From assembly GCA_905339155.1 (NCBI GenBank), contig CAJPFJ010000011.1:1-64000 (forward strand): a stretch of 64,000 nucleotides of DNA, in the 5' to 3' direction. A program made the position numbers and the translations under genes. The DNA comes from Methanosarcinales archaeon (lineage in GTDB: Archaea; Halobacteriota; Methanosarcinia; Methanosarcinales; Methanoperedenaceae). Positions 50,027-59,577 of this stretch are shown here, one piece after another; position 1 is the first letter of the stretch; the number at the start of each line of letters is the position of its first letter. The notes below the pieces were generated by a model. It did not search any database and was not told where the DNA came from. It saw only the letters and a program-made list of their open reading frames with translations.

Positions 50027-50697
50027 TTTCTTCGAATTTCATTATATAATAATTCAGCTATCTTGAAATCGAGTTCTTCATCAATATCAGTAGATTCTAA
50101 AGCATCTATCTCAAACATCAATGGACGTTCTCCTAGACGATTGCGGCGAGTTTGCAAAGTATTATGGGTAAATATGTAAATATTCGAATTTTCCTCAAAA
50201 ATAGGTGGCAAGTCTTGAGTTCTCAACAGAATAGCAGGATTGTGATTGACCGGACGCACCAACGGATCCCATAAACGGGTATGTAGACGGGTAACTGAAA
50301 ATAGAGAATCATACTCAGGATATTTGCCAAGAAAACTCTCTATTGCTTTTGTAATCGTCCCGGTCTTTAGTAATGGATTAGTGCTATGAGTCTGAAGATA
50401 GAAATCCGCTTTGATCTGACTGACATCATGAAGTAACACTTCATTCATTGGAATGGTATCCGCGCGAATATGCTCTGGCCGCTCCAAAATCTGTACTTGT
50501 GGAAAATTCTCCGTTGCATCCTTCATGATTATAGGACTGTCAGTATCAATGACTACTTTAGCGATCAAGGGACATGCCGATAGGCTATTGACGATATGAT
50601 GATAAAGTGGGCGTCCGGCAAATAACCTATAATTCTTGCCAGGGACACGTTTGCTATCGTGACGCATCGGGACTAAGGCAACAATCTTATTTTTCAT
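50023..50697 (-). CDS. neuA: CMP-nonulosonate (acylneuraminate) cytidylyltransferase
   Basis: A 224-residue CMP-sugar synthetase. KIVALVPMRHDSKRVPGKNY is the defining N-terminus (R-x-S-K-R-x-x-x-K-N), with VVIDTDSPIIM, LLHDVSQIKADFYLQTHSTN and EIDALESTDIDEELDFKIAE. It activates a nonulosonic or similar 2-keto acid with CTP. It overlaps the cyclase gene on one side and the dehydrogenase on the other. Confidence 0.93.
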   Translation of the reverse strand: MKNKIVALVPMRHDSKRVPGKNYRLFAGRPLYHHIVNSLSACPLIAKVVIDTDSPIIMKDATENFPQVQILERPEHIRADTIPMNEVLLHDVSQIKADFYLQTHSTNPLLKTGTITKAIESFLGKYPEYDSLFSVTRLHTRLWDPLVRPVNHNPAILLRTQDLPPIFEENSNIYIFTHNTLQTRRNRLGERPLMFEIDALESTDIDEELDFKIAELLYNEIRRK

Positions 50698-51349
50698 AAA
50701 TTAGTTCTCCTTCAGGTATTCTTCTAAGTACAGCCCTTGCTGGCGCGCCATCACTTCCAACTAGCTTAAGGGGAAGGCAGATTAACTCATATTCACCAGA
50801 TGCAACATTTGCAAGATTCAAACCTTCAAGAATGATTACACCTGCACCTAATAAAATCTTATGGGTTTCTGGATTATCATTATAACATTGTATCGATAAA
50901 TAGTCTATACCAATAAGGCGAATGCCGTGCTCCACGATCCATTTCGCCGCATCATTAGTTAATGCTACATACTCAGATGAAAAATTTGTTATTTCTTTTT
51001 CCCATAAAACAGAGTTACTTGTGCGTAATAGAAGACGCTTTGTACCTAATGGCAAAGACAAATCAGAGAGGATTTCGGCGGTGATAATATTCACCCCTGG
51101 AATATATGCCACAAAAACCTGACCTATCAAAGTATCCAGTGAAATGTGTTCAATACTCGTGCCATCTTTTATGAAATGACGCGGAGCATCAATATGTGTG
51201 CCTATATGTACATCACAAGTAAGACTGGAATTATTGAAGGGATCCTTCCTTTCTATGCTCATGGTTTGAGTTAATTGGATACCAGCACTATTAGGCCATA
51301 TAGGCATATTGCTATGTAATGAAACTGAAATATCAATGATTTGGCTCAT
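50687..51349 (-). CDS. cyclase-family (kynurenine-formamidase-like) hydrolase
   Basis: A 220-residue metal-dependent hydrolase of the cyclase family. The defining motif HIGTHIDAPRHFIKDG (H-x-G-T-H-x-D-x-P-x-H) is intact, and DISVSLHSNMPIWP is the typical start. Sequence family members open amide or lactone rings. Tightly coupled to neuA and a GT2, it might act on a sugar lactone or N-formyl group; this is inference. Confidence 0.88.
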   Translation of the reverse strand: MSQIIDISVSLHSNMPIWPNSAGIQLTQTMSIERKDPFNNSSLTCDVHIGTHIDAPRHFIKDGTSIEHISLDTLIGQVFVAYIPGVNIITAEILSDLSLPLGTKRLLLRTSNSVLWEKEITNFSSEYVALTNDAAKWIVEHGIRLIGIDYLSIQCYNDNPETHKILLGAGVIILEGLNLANVASGEYELICLPLKLVGSDGAPARAVLRRIPEGELIYEK

Positions 51350-52337
51350 TTGTTTCCTCCTTTAAAAGTTTGGAATAATTAATGCTTTGCTTACTGTCTT
51401 GATCATTTGATAGATTGGCAGAATGTTTACGTTCGTTCGGGTAATAGAATGTCTGTTTAAGTCTGCTGGTAACTACACTTATTTCTGAAAAACCTTTGTA
51501 TGTTCCTGAGAACTGCATAAGTCGGAAGAGAGGTATACTTAATAATTGATCCCAAAGGACTTTTTTGTGCCATGCGTGATAATAATCATTTGTAACATTG
51601 GCTGTAAATAAATGAACAAAGTCTAATAGATTAAAATGTTCTTGTGGATTAATACGCTTCAAAGCTATTGCTTCTCTACGGTAGCGATTGAAAATCTTCA
51701 GAAATGTCTCATTATGAACATGAATGATCCCTGCATCAGCCGCATAGGCAATATAGTATCCTTTGTCGATAACCTGCTTTGCCCAATCCAGATCTTCCAG
51801 TCCTGTCAAATCTTCGTTATAAGGCATTTGTTCCCATAGCTCACGCCTGATAGCTGAATTGGCATTGTTGCAAAAAGGATGGTCGCTCTTTAAATTGGCT
51901 CGGTCAGGGAATAATTTTGAAAAAATCTGATGTTCAGAAAATTTTGTAATCTCATTTCCTCGCTGTTTACCATAAACCAGTGCTATCCCTGGATCGGAAA
52001 ATGGGGCCAGCAGTCGTTCAAGCCAGTCATGATACACCGGATAAACATGAGCACTGGCATTGACTATGTACTTACCGGTTGCTGCCTTACATCCCACATT
52101 TAGAGCACGGCCAAATGAGAACTCTTTGGGATCGATATATACGACTCTTGTCGGATAACGCGATGCGATAGAAAGAGTTGCATCAGTTGAACCGGAATCC
52201 ACAATTATGATTTCAACATTATTTACAGTCTGCTGCATAATGCCACTTAATAACCGGCCTATATGCTGTTCTTCGTTATAGCAGCGGATGATGATTGAAC
52301 ATTGGGGACTTTTTATGTCAATTATATTGTTTTTCAT
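51333..52337 (-). CDS. glycosyltransferase family 2
   Basis: A 334-residue GT-A glycosyltransferase. CSIIIRCYNEEQHIGRLLSG, then VDSGSTDATLSIASRYPTRV, NASAHVYPVYHDWLERLLAP and the base region EDLTGLEDLDWAKQVIDKGY are as in rhamnosyl/rhamnan-type GT2 enzymes (with a His rather than second Asp in the metal motif). First gene of the run 52337 to 48331. Confidence 0.92.
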   Translation of the reverse strand: MKNNIIDIKSPQCSIIIRCYNEEQHIGRLLSGIMQQTVNNVEIIIVDSGSTDATLSIASRYPTRVVYIDPKEFSFGRALNVGCKAATGKYIVNASAHVYPVYHDWLERLLAPFSDPGIALVYGKQRGNEITKFSEHQIFSKLFPDRANLKSDHPFCNNANSAIRRELWEQMPYNEDLTGLEDLDWAKQVIDKGYYIAYAADAGIIHVHNETFLKIFNRYRREAIALKRINPQEHFNLLDFVHLFTANVTNDYYHAWHKKVLWDQLLSIPLFRLMQFSGTYKGFSEISVVTSRLKQTFYYPNERKHSANLSNDQDSKQSINYSKLLKEETNEPNH

Positions 52338-52432
52338 TTCCTTATCTTTATCACATTATGTATTTTCATGCTCAATCTCTTCATTTTGTACCAAATTACT
52401 CTATTTATATTAAATCTAATACAAATATCTAT

Positions 52433-53932
52433 TCACAACCATCCAGGCCACATTCCGCTCATTCCCATCTTTTCAACAATCAAACTCATTTCATTACATA
52501 TCTTTTTATCAAATTTCAATATCAGAATACTATACACCACCCCCCCAACAACCACATCTAACAGCGTAATCCAGATATTTGAAAATGGCACAACCAAACG
52601 AAGTCCGCCCACAAATATTCCCATAACAACTGTTGCCTTTATGATATTCATTAGGCTCTCATGCTCAAGCCGTATTGTAATCATTTTAGAAAGTGAGTTC
52701 TTAGCAAGTAAAGCATTCAGATACATTGTAATAAGTGTTGCAATTGCTGCACCAATAATTCCAATCACAGGAATCAATGCTGTGTTAAGCACGATATTTG
52801 CAACAAGACCCACAGCAGTTACTTTAAATGATTCTTTTGGGCGATCCAGGGCATCCAGATACATCGTGAAGAAGAATTGGAATACATTTACCACCTGCAC
52901 AGCCAGCAAGACCATCAGTGTCAGATAGCCTTTGGCAAATTCAGCTCCGTAGAAGAAGAAGAGAAGTTTGTCCCCCAGCAATACTCCACCAATTAATACA
53001 GGAATGGCCAGTATCAATGAATAACTGATAGCACGTGACAGAGACTCTTCCACCAGCCCGATCTCGCCCCTCTTCCCCCACCCGCTAACTCTGGGCCATA
53101 GCGTATTTCGAAGGATATTAGTGGTGAATGCGGCAGCCATCGTAAACTGCAGCACAACCCTGTATATGCCCACATCTGAGTTATGCATGAAATAGCCGAT
53201 CATGAGCGTATCTGCCTGGGTGAAAACTATCATTCCCGCTGATGTCAGGAACAGCCAGAAAGCAAATGTTGAGAGGCTCTCTATGTGATTCCATCTAAAG
53301 CGCACAAGCCTCAAGTCAAGGAATCTGTATTCGATAATCCCACCGATGATCAAACCTGCTATCATACCAGTCGCAAGACCGACCGCGCCATAACCGAGAT
53401 AAATAGCTGCCACCTGAAATACGATTGATGATAATAGAGTGATTGTATTGCATGTGGCTCTTATGCCCATTTTGCCAGTGCCAGCAATGCCTATGCTGAT
53501 TCCTGACGAGAATACGTTTGCGATCATTATCACTGGCAACCATCCGACAAGACCATATGCGTTCAGATCACTGAACAAATCCTGGAAAATGAGAAGAAAA
53601 ATTACCGCAATAAGAAGGAATATTGTGCGTACCGCAAAGAATGCGCTGAAATATTCGCTCTTCTGCTCCCCTTCGCTGATGCGCTTGATAGCTGCGCCGC
53701 CAATACCTCCATCGCTTATCATGTTAAAAATCGAATAATATGTTATGAAAAGGAAATAAGCACCGAGTATGTCAGCTCCGACTGCTTGTGCGAAGTAAAT
53801 AGTGCTTAGAAAACCAGCGGATGTGAAGACAATTTGCCAGATGAGCGAAACAAGGCTCTGTCTCTGGATGGTGTCAATGCTCATTATCCGGGAGAAGGTA
53901 TTTTTTATCATATTGTGATCATTCAATTTCAC
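52433..53932 (-). CDS. Wzx-type polysaccharide flippase
   Basis: A 499-residue membrane protein of the MATE/MOP flippase superfamily with 12-14 hydrophobic segments. An N-terminal amphipathic stretch precedes LVSLIWQIVFTSAGFLSTIY and the later polysaccharide-biosynthesis C-terminal domain (GLVANIVLNTALIPVIGIIG). It would move the lipid-linked glycan across the membrane to AglB. The 94-base gap to the GT2 at 52337 holds no gene. Confidence 0.93.
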   Translation of the reverse strand: MKLNDHNMIKNTFSRIMSIDTIQRQSLVSLIWQIVFTSAGFLSTIYFAQAVGADILGAYFLFITYYSIFNMISDGGIGGAAIKRISEGEQKSEYFSAFFAVRTIFLLIAVIFLLIFQDLFSDLNAYGLVGWLPVIMIANVFSSGISIGIAGTGKMGIRATCNTITLLSSIVFQVAAIYLGYGAVGLATGMIAGLIIGGIIEYRFLDLRLVRFRWNHIESLSTFAFWLFLTSAGMIVFTQADTLMIGYFMHNSDVGIYRVVLQFTMAAAFTTNILRNTLWPRVSGWGKRGEIGLVEESLSRAISYSLILAIPVLIGGVLLGDKLLFFFYGAEFAKGYLTLMVLLAVQVVNVFQFFFTMYLDALDRPKESFKVTAVGLVANIVLNTALIPVIGIIGAAIATLITMYLNALLAKNSLSKMITIRLEHESLMNIIKATVVMGIFVGGLRLVVPFSNIWITLLDVVVGGVVYSILILKFDKKICNEMSLIVEKMGMSGMWPGWL

Positions 53933-54099
53933 CTTATAATAATCTTCAAGGTTAATAAAAGGAAATAGATTCCAGACTTGAATATCGTAACTTTTTTTTA
54001 AGAATCTCTATTTCGATTCTTTTGTTTATGCAAATAGTATTGTTTTCTATTTTTGGATACTTCCATCCTAGCAGTGATAAACTCCGTAAGGTAAAGCAT

Positions 54100-55305
54100 T
54101 CAGCTTTTATCTTCTTGCATAGTCGACAGTCTGTTTGCCACTGTCTGCCAAATATGTTCTTCTTTAGTATTCGATTTTTTAATAAAAGCATTCTGATATA
54201 GTTTATATTTGTTTTCATCTACGGTAAGTTCTTGTTTCCAGTCAATTGAATATGGCAAGTCGATATTAATGGGTCTCTTGCCAAACCAAGATGAAAAATT
54301 ATCGTCAAAAACAGTCCCTCTTTGTTTCGTCATTTCGTTAGTATAAATGAATATTACTGGTTTGCGATAAAGCACCGCATAATTTAAAGCAGTACTTGAA
54401 TGAGATATTACGAATTTTGCAGATCTTACGCAACCTATTGTATTTCCATATATTATCTTTCTGTTTCCGAAAGAACCCGGTTTGTCGCTGTAATCAGAAG
54501 TTGGATGCGCGGCAATAACAACTTTTAGGTTCTGTTCTTTTTCAATATAGTCTAAGAATTTGTTGATATTGGTGAAATACATTTCGGCAGTAACCGGGTA
54601 ATCATCATTTCCGAATAACACCTCTTCAGGATGATAGGGGACATTATCATCCAGGAAGACAGCATTTCCCGACATATCAGGAAGGAACGGTTTATTATTT
54701 TCTTCCAGGTATAGGTCATAATCCAGAGCATGCAGCCAGAGCACTTCGGTATTTCTGTCTCTTGGATAATAATAGTAGTCTTCGGACAGTTTACCACTGG
54801 CAAGCAAAAGAACTGCAGGAGAAACACCAAAATAAAAAAACGGTATCAATAGCCCCAATCTATTTCTTAATGCAGTTTTTATATTTGAATATGATATTTT
54901 GAACAATGAAAGTTCCCTTAGCAAACTCTTATTTCTGACATTTTTATCTATATTCTCCTGAGGTATAATGCCTAGAGCCATCATAGCATATTTTATTTTA
55001 TACTTGGAATAAAACCTGAACAACCACAACCTATCAAGCCAGTTGTTATTCAAGTTGATGCACATTGTACAGTTGCGGTCAAGTTTTGACATATTATCGG
55101 AAACATCCCGCTTTGAGTCAAAGATCATCAGGCCATTTCCAGAAAATGAATCCCGTGGTAAAAGGTTATAATCAGGATGTATGATTCTTGTAATATCCCA
55201 TATTTCTATTTCGAAATTATTTTTTTTTAAAATGTTAATTCCGAATCTTTTGTGATCCCTTTGGGAAAATGGTGACTCGGTTATTAAAATGACTTTTCTT
55301 ATCAT
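54100..55305 (-). CDS. putative surface-polysaccharide biosynthesis protein
   Basis: A 401-residue protein. N-terminal KVILITESPFSQRDHKRFGI looks like a GT-B N-domain. The C-terminal half has KVVIAAHPTSDYSDKPGSFG, CVRSAKFVISHSSTALNYAV and LYRKPVIFIYTNEMTKQRGT, a pattern (H-S-S-T-x-x-N-x-A) seen in capsule-synthesis and polysialyl-type glycosyltransferases. The donor sugar is unknown. The 167 bases between it and the flippase (53933-54099) contain no convincing gene. Confidence 0.75.
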   Translation of the reverse strand: MIRKVILITESPFSQRDHKRFGINILKKNNFEIEIWDITRIIHPDYNLLPRDSFSGNGLMIFDSKRDVSDNMSKLDRNCTMCINLNNNWLDRLWLFRFYSKYKIKYAMMALGIIPQENIDKNVRNKSLLRELSLFKISYSNIKTALRNRLGLLIPFFYFGVSPAVLLLASGKLSEDYYYYPRDRNTEVLWLHALDYDLYLEENNKPFLPDMSGNAVFLDDNVPYHPEEVLFGNDDYPVTAEMYFTNINKFLDYIEKEQNLKVVIAAHPTSDYSDKPGSFGNRKIIYGNTIGCVRSAKFVISHSSTALNYAVLYRKPVIFIYTNEMTKQRGTVFDDNFSSWFGKRPINIDLPYSIDWKQELTVDENKYKLYQNAFIKKSNTKEEHIWQTVANRLSTMQEDKS

Positions 55306-55395
55306 AATTTTAGGATTATTACTACTAATGTTCTTATTAAATTACCTATATCTTCATAATTAATCAAGCTAAGGTAAGCTATCAGCTTTCTAAGG

Positions 55396-57519
55396 TCAAA
55401 ATTGATGAAAAAGTCTTTTTTCAATCATTTTTGTCTTGACTTTCAATATCTTTTGTTGGTATTTCTCCATTTCATTTTGTATTAACCCCCCTCTCCCATC
55501 TGCAACTCCGATAACCTTTGTAGGATTCGATATGGAATCAACCACAATATCACCCTTTTTTCCAAATATCCCTCCTGCTACTATTCTGACATCATCATAT
55601 TCTTCAGTCCCCATTATTTTATCAACCAGTTCCATTGTCTCTAAAACATTGGTGATTTCACCAGATAATCCTGCTCTCATATCTAATCGATACATCTTGA
55701 ATCCATTTGATAAACCATATTCAATCGCTTCCTCGCTAATTGTTTTAATACCTGCATCTATTATTATTCCTTTTTTCTGCATTATCATTATCATTTCTTT
55801 AGTTACTTTAGATGAATATGGAACTGTACAAACCAAAACATTAGCATCATTACAGGCTTCAACAAGATTAGAACTCATACATATCCTTCCAGAATATTTT
55901 TCTGGTAATATTTGGTTTAAACTCATAACTACATTTTTCAATCGAATTGTGTCTTTTTCCCATATTATTATCAAAGCTCCGCGTTCAGCCAATTTTAGAG
56001 CTAATTTGTAACCTATTTTCTTATCCCCAATTATCGAGATTTTTTTTGTGCTAATATCTTGAATTAATTGACTGGTTAAGGAATCAATAGCATTTACTAT
56101 TGAATCGCTATCTTTATACATCATTAATTTGCTCTTTTTTATGACGTTACCTATATCCCTTGACATTCCATTGAGTTCTTCTTTCTTATATTCAGAATCA
56201 ACTAAGATTATATCGACCAATCCATCTACATTCTGTGCGATTTCCTTTGCATCACTCATACTGACGATTTCTGCATTTCCAATTATACATAAAGAATTTT
56301 GTCTTATAAATGGAAAAGAAGTTGTTGTCTTTTTTGGATCTAATGAACCTGAAATAGTTATAACTGAATATTTTCCTGTCTTTTTTGCAAGCGAAAAAAT
56401 CTCCCTGCCCAATCTATTTGCATTTTTCCCAATCGAAACATCCTTTAATCTCGTATTTTTTCCATAATCCAAATCCCATATATTTTTCGTAGTAAGACTT
56501 TCCTTTTTTTCTTTATCAATATCCTTTGCTATACATTCAGCAAGTTCTTCAGAAACACTTATCCTCTCAATTTCACTGACCTTTGTAATTAATTCCCGCG
56601 GATCAATTTTGAATTTTTGAGCCACTTTAAATATAGTAGTTAGAAAACTAGAATGGAACTGGGCATAGCCTGTGGTTGCGCTAATAGAATCAACCCCAAT
56701 CGATTTACTCATCATTGGCTTAACAATCCTTTCAGCTAGATTCATTGTTTTATAGACATCTATACCTGTTGAATAACCCAGCTTATCCAGTATTAGAACA
56801 ACGATTTCAGTCTGAGCATTCCCCGCGCTTCTTCCCATACCTTGAAGGGAAGTATCTACGAATGTCGCCCCTGCACTTATGGCTTCCAGGGTGTTGGACA
56901 CTGCCAGCATTAGATTGTTATGCCCATGATATCCAATTGGAGTATCGATGTTATTCTTCAGGATAGAAACATATTCCTTCACATCATGGGGAAGCATTCC
57001 ACCTGCTGAATCAACTACCACGATAACATCTGCCCCAAACGCCTCAACTTTTTTTGCTTGGTCGAGGAATTCTTCAGGAGGAACTGCATAAGATTTCATC
57101 AGGTTTGATGATACACTCATGCCCAAATCCTTAGCAATTTTTATGAATTCTGCAGATTGATTCACCTCTGTAATGTTTGTCCCAATACGTACAAAATTCA
57201 TGCCATATCTGTTTGCCAACTCGAGATCCTCTTTCCTTCCAATTCCAGGGATAAAGAACATACCGAATTTTGCTTTCTTCAGGACTTGGGAAGCAGCTTC
57301 CAGATATTCCTCATCGGTGGCTGCCGCCACCCCCTTGCCGCAGCAGGAAGCATTCATTCCCCATCCGTGCCCAATTTCTATTTGTTCAAAACCCGCATGT
57401 TCCAGGCCCGCCGCGATAATGGCAGTATCTTCAGCAGTGAACTGATAATCAATGGCATAGCTGCCATCCCGTAATGTACAGTCAAGAATTGTGATTTTTT
57501 CGAGTTGCTTTTTATTCAT
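55396..57519 (-). CDS. aldolase-dehydrogenase fusion protein
   Basis: A 707-residue fusion. Residues 1 to about 345 are a DRE-TIM metallolyase of the 4-hydroxy-2-oxovalerate aldolase/HMG-CoA lyase class: ILDCTLRDGSY (12-20 with the Arg-Asp pair), VVVDSAGGMLPHDV, and metal ligands His-x-His in YHGHNNLMLA near 198. Residues about 360-707 form a Rossmann-like module with KKISIIGDKKIGYKLALKLA, SSNLVEACNDANVLVCTVPY and GIIIDAGIKTISEEA, resembling FolD/AroE-type dehydrogenases. Aldol chemistry plus NAD(P)-dependent reduction in one chain, next to sugar aminotransferase and NeuB genes, suggests construction of an unusual keto-sugar acid. The domain order is directly visible; the reaction is inferred. 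Confidence 0.85.
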   Translation of the reverse strand: MNKKQLEKITILDCTLRDGSYAIDYQFTAEDTAIIAAGLEHAGFEQIEIGHGWGMNASCCGKGVAAATDEEYLEAASQVLKKAKFGMFFIPGIGRKEDLELANRYGMNFVRIGTNITEVNQSAEFIKIAKDLGMSVSSNLMKSYAVPPEEFLDQAKKVEAFGADVIVVVDSAGGMLPHDVKEYVSILKNNIDTPIGYHGHNNLMLAVSNTLEAISAGATFVDTSLQGMGRSAGNAQTEIVVLILDKLGYSTGIDVYKTMNLAERIVKPMMSKSIGVDSISATTGYAQFHSSFLTTIFKVAQKFKIDPRELITKVSEIERISVSEELAECIAKDIDKEKKESLTTKNIWDLDYGKNTRLKDVSIGKNANRLGREIFSLAKKTGKYSVITISGSLDPKKTTTSFPFIRQNSLCIIGNAEIVSMSDAKEIAQNVDGLVDIILVDSEYKKEELNGMSRDIGNVIKKSKLMMYKDSDSIVNAIDSLTSQLIQDISTKKISIIGDKKIGYKLALKLAERGALIIIWEKDTIRLKNVVMSLNQILPEKYSGRICMSSNLVEACNDANVLVCTVPYSSKVTKEMIMIMQKKGIIIDAGIKTISEEAIEYGLSNGFKMYRLDMRAGLSGEITNVLETMELVDKIMGTEEYDDVRIVAGGIFGKKGDIVVDSISNPTKVIGVADGRGGLIQNEMEKYQQKILKVKTKMIEKRLFHQF

Positions 57520-58627
57520 TTAAATTACCATCATTAATTATCTTTAAAAGTGCATTTATAGTATCTCTTATTCTTTCTTTGGATTGTGAGGGCTCTGTCC
57601 ATAGATTGCAGACATGCGCTGCAAAGTAATCTGCATTCTTGAATAAATTCCTGTCCTGGAGTTGCCCGGATTCATACCAATGATGTAGGGGCGGGTACCA
57701 GTTGCTTATATCAAAGCCTTCTTGCCTCATTTTTTCACTAACCCTTTTTTGAAGGTCTCCTTTAAGTAGAAAGCTATATCTCCAGAAAACTCCCTCTTCA
57801 TTATATATGGGATGTGTGATCACAGGATGTGTTAATCTACGCTGGTAATATGAAGCATTCTCTTTTCTTATAGCTACATTTCTTTCAAGATTTCCTATTT
57901 CTTTCAAGATCTTTTCTGAGATTTCTTCATTGATTTGAAATAGATACATATCCTTGAATATATATGGTATTTGCTTAAAGAGAACATTTAATCTTGGACT
58001 TTTCTCGGTCAGAGATTTCAACGTATAATAAGCCCTACGATAATCCTCAAATAGTTCATTTAATTGAACCGGGACTTCAGGCAATTTTTGTACTTCTTCT
58101 TTTAATCTTGAAGCAAATGCATCATTATCCGTTAGAACAGCGCCACCCAAGCCTGCATCGATTATTTTGGTATGGGCAAAACTGACCACCGATATATCTC
58201 CGAAGCTACCAACAACTTTTCCTCGATACTTACCTCCCAGAGCTTGTGCCGCATCTTCGATAACAGGAAGACCATTTGTCTTAGCTATCTTCAGGATTTT
58301 ATCCATATCTGCCGGTTGGCCAAAAATGTGAACAGCAATAATTGCTTTCAAATTGTGTTCTCTCTTGATAAGTTGTTCTAAGGATACAGTATCAATTGTG
58401 TAATCGCTTAAATTAATATCACAAAAAACGGGTTCTAGTCCAGCATAAAGTATAGCATTTGCTGGAGATGGATTGACTATTGTGGGAAGTGCGACTTTCC
58501 CTTTATTTAAATCTAATGCCTTTAATGAAATATATATCGCTGAAGTGCATCTACCAGTAAGAATACAATGCTTTCTCCCGAAATACTTGCATAGATGGTT
58601 TTCCAAATAAGATATTGAATTGCTCAT
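57512..58627 (-). CDS. DegT/DnrJ/EryC1-family aminotransferase
   Basis: A 371-residue PLP enzyme. CILTGRCTSAIYISLKALDL, VALPTIVNPSPANAILYAGL and VIEDAAQALGGKYRGKVVGS are typical. The PLP-lysine position reads SFAHTKIIDAGLGG, with Lys in HTKI as usual. It overlaps the aldolase fusion by 8 bases and the deacetylase by 4. Predicted to aminate a keto-sugar. Confidence 0.92.
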   Translation of the reverse strand: MSNSISYLENHLCKYFGRKHCILTGRCTSAIYISLKALDLNKGKVALPTIVNPSPANAILYAGLEPVFCDINLSDYTIDTVSLEQLIKREHNLKAIIAVHIFGQPADMDKILKIAKTNGLPVIEDAAQALGGKYRGKVVGSFGDISVVSFAHTKIIDAGLGGAVLTDNDAFASRLKEEVQKLPEVPVQLNELFEDYRRAYYTLKSLTEKSPRLNVLFKQIPYIFKDMYLFQINEEISEKILKEIGNLERNVAIRKENASYYQRRLTHPVITHPIYNEEGVFWRYSFLLKGDLQKRVSEKMRQEGFDISNWYPPLHHWYESGQLQDRNLFKNADYFAAHVCNLWTEPSQSKERIRDTINALLKIINDGNLNE

Positions 58628-59577
58628 TTCTTATATAAAAATTCAGACACAGTTATAAATTGAATTCTTTTTTCTAATATATTACATTTTGATATAATTG
58701 TATTTAAGTTTTTTTCTACCTCTGCGATGTCATATGAAACCAAAGGATGGTTTATATTGTAGAGAGGTAAGATGGTAGATGGATGTGAAATTGAAAGAAG
58801 ATAATCGTTATTTCTTATATGAGCCTCCAATCCATCTTTCATGACATGATTTCGAAAACTTAAATCTACATATCGCTTCAAAGATTTTTTATCGTACTCA
58901 GTTTTAGTCTCAATCATGGACATAGGGACTTCAAGGATTCCTATCCTATCACCCTTCTTTCCAGGTAAGCGATAGTCTGTCATAGATGGATAATATGGGC
59001 CATATGGTGTACCTTTCCAATCGATATGTCTCTCAGTATCTATTCTAACTCTACCTGGCATGGCTGTTGAATCTATCTTGATACCTAATCTAAAGAGTTC
59101 AATCATAATCTCATTAGAGTGAAAAGCTTCTCCAATTCGGGAACAAATTGGACAGAATCCAGCTTCAATCATTGCTTTGTAGCTTTCCTTTAGATCTTGT
59201 TTTATATAGGATGGTCGTGTTTCCTGAATCCATTTTCCTTCCAACTTTCTATAAAGATGTGGATGCCAACCGATTTCATCACCATTCTCTTCGAACTTTT
59301 CCCACAATTTCCTGTATTTTATCAAGAGATATGCTGCATGTTCATATATTCCTTTTAATTGGTTATCCACTCTAATAAACCAGGTGATTTTAACTGGATT
59401 GCCAAAGCTATCCTTATACTTCTTGAACGTTTCAACCAGGAGAGGGATACCAGTTTCAATGCCATTCCACTGCATTTCCCCTTTCATGGGCTGGGATAAT
59501 GAAGAATCAAAAAAATCACTATCTACATCAATGGTCAGAGCAATGTTGAAAATATCTCTATTCATAAAAAAAATCAC
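58624..59577 (-). CDS. polysaccharide deacetylase-like protein
   Basis: A 317-residue protein (313 from ATG 59565). NIALTIDVDSDFFDSSLSQP carries the Asp-Asp-type catalytic/metal motif of NodB-like carbohydrate esterases, and EIGWHPHLYRKLEGKW supplies the His pair. It probably removes an N-acyl group from a sugar intermediate. It overlaps both neighbours by 4 bases, so translation is coupled. Confidence 0.8.
   Translation of the reverse strand: MIFFMNRDIFNIALTIDVDSDFFDSSLSQPMKGEMQWNGIETGIPLLVETFKKYKDSFGNPVKITWFIRVDNQLKGIYEHAAYLLIKYRKLWEKFEENGDEIGWHPHLYRKLEGKWIQETRPSYIKQDLKESYKAMIEAGFCPICSRIGEAFHSNEIMIELFRLGIKIDSTAMPGRVRIDTERHIDWKGTPYGPYYPSMTDYRLPGKKGDRIGILEVPMSMIETKTEYDKKSLKRYVDLSFRNHVMKDGLEAHIRNNDYLLSISHPSTILPLYNINHPLVSYDIAEVEKNLNTIISKCNILEKRIQFITVSEFLYKK

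Noticed and set aside
53952-54218. 88-codon minus-strand ORF after the polysaccharide gene
   Set aside because: Half of it overlaps the well-supported 54100-55305 gene in another frame, and it lacks a ribosome-binding site or recognisable motif.
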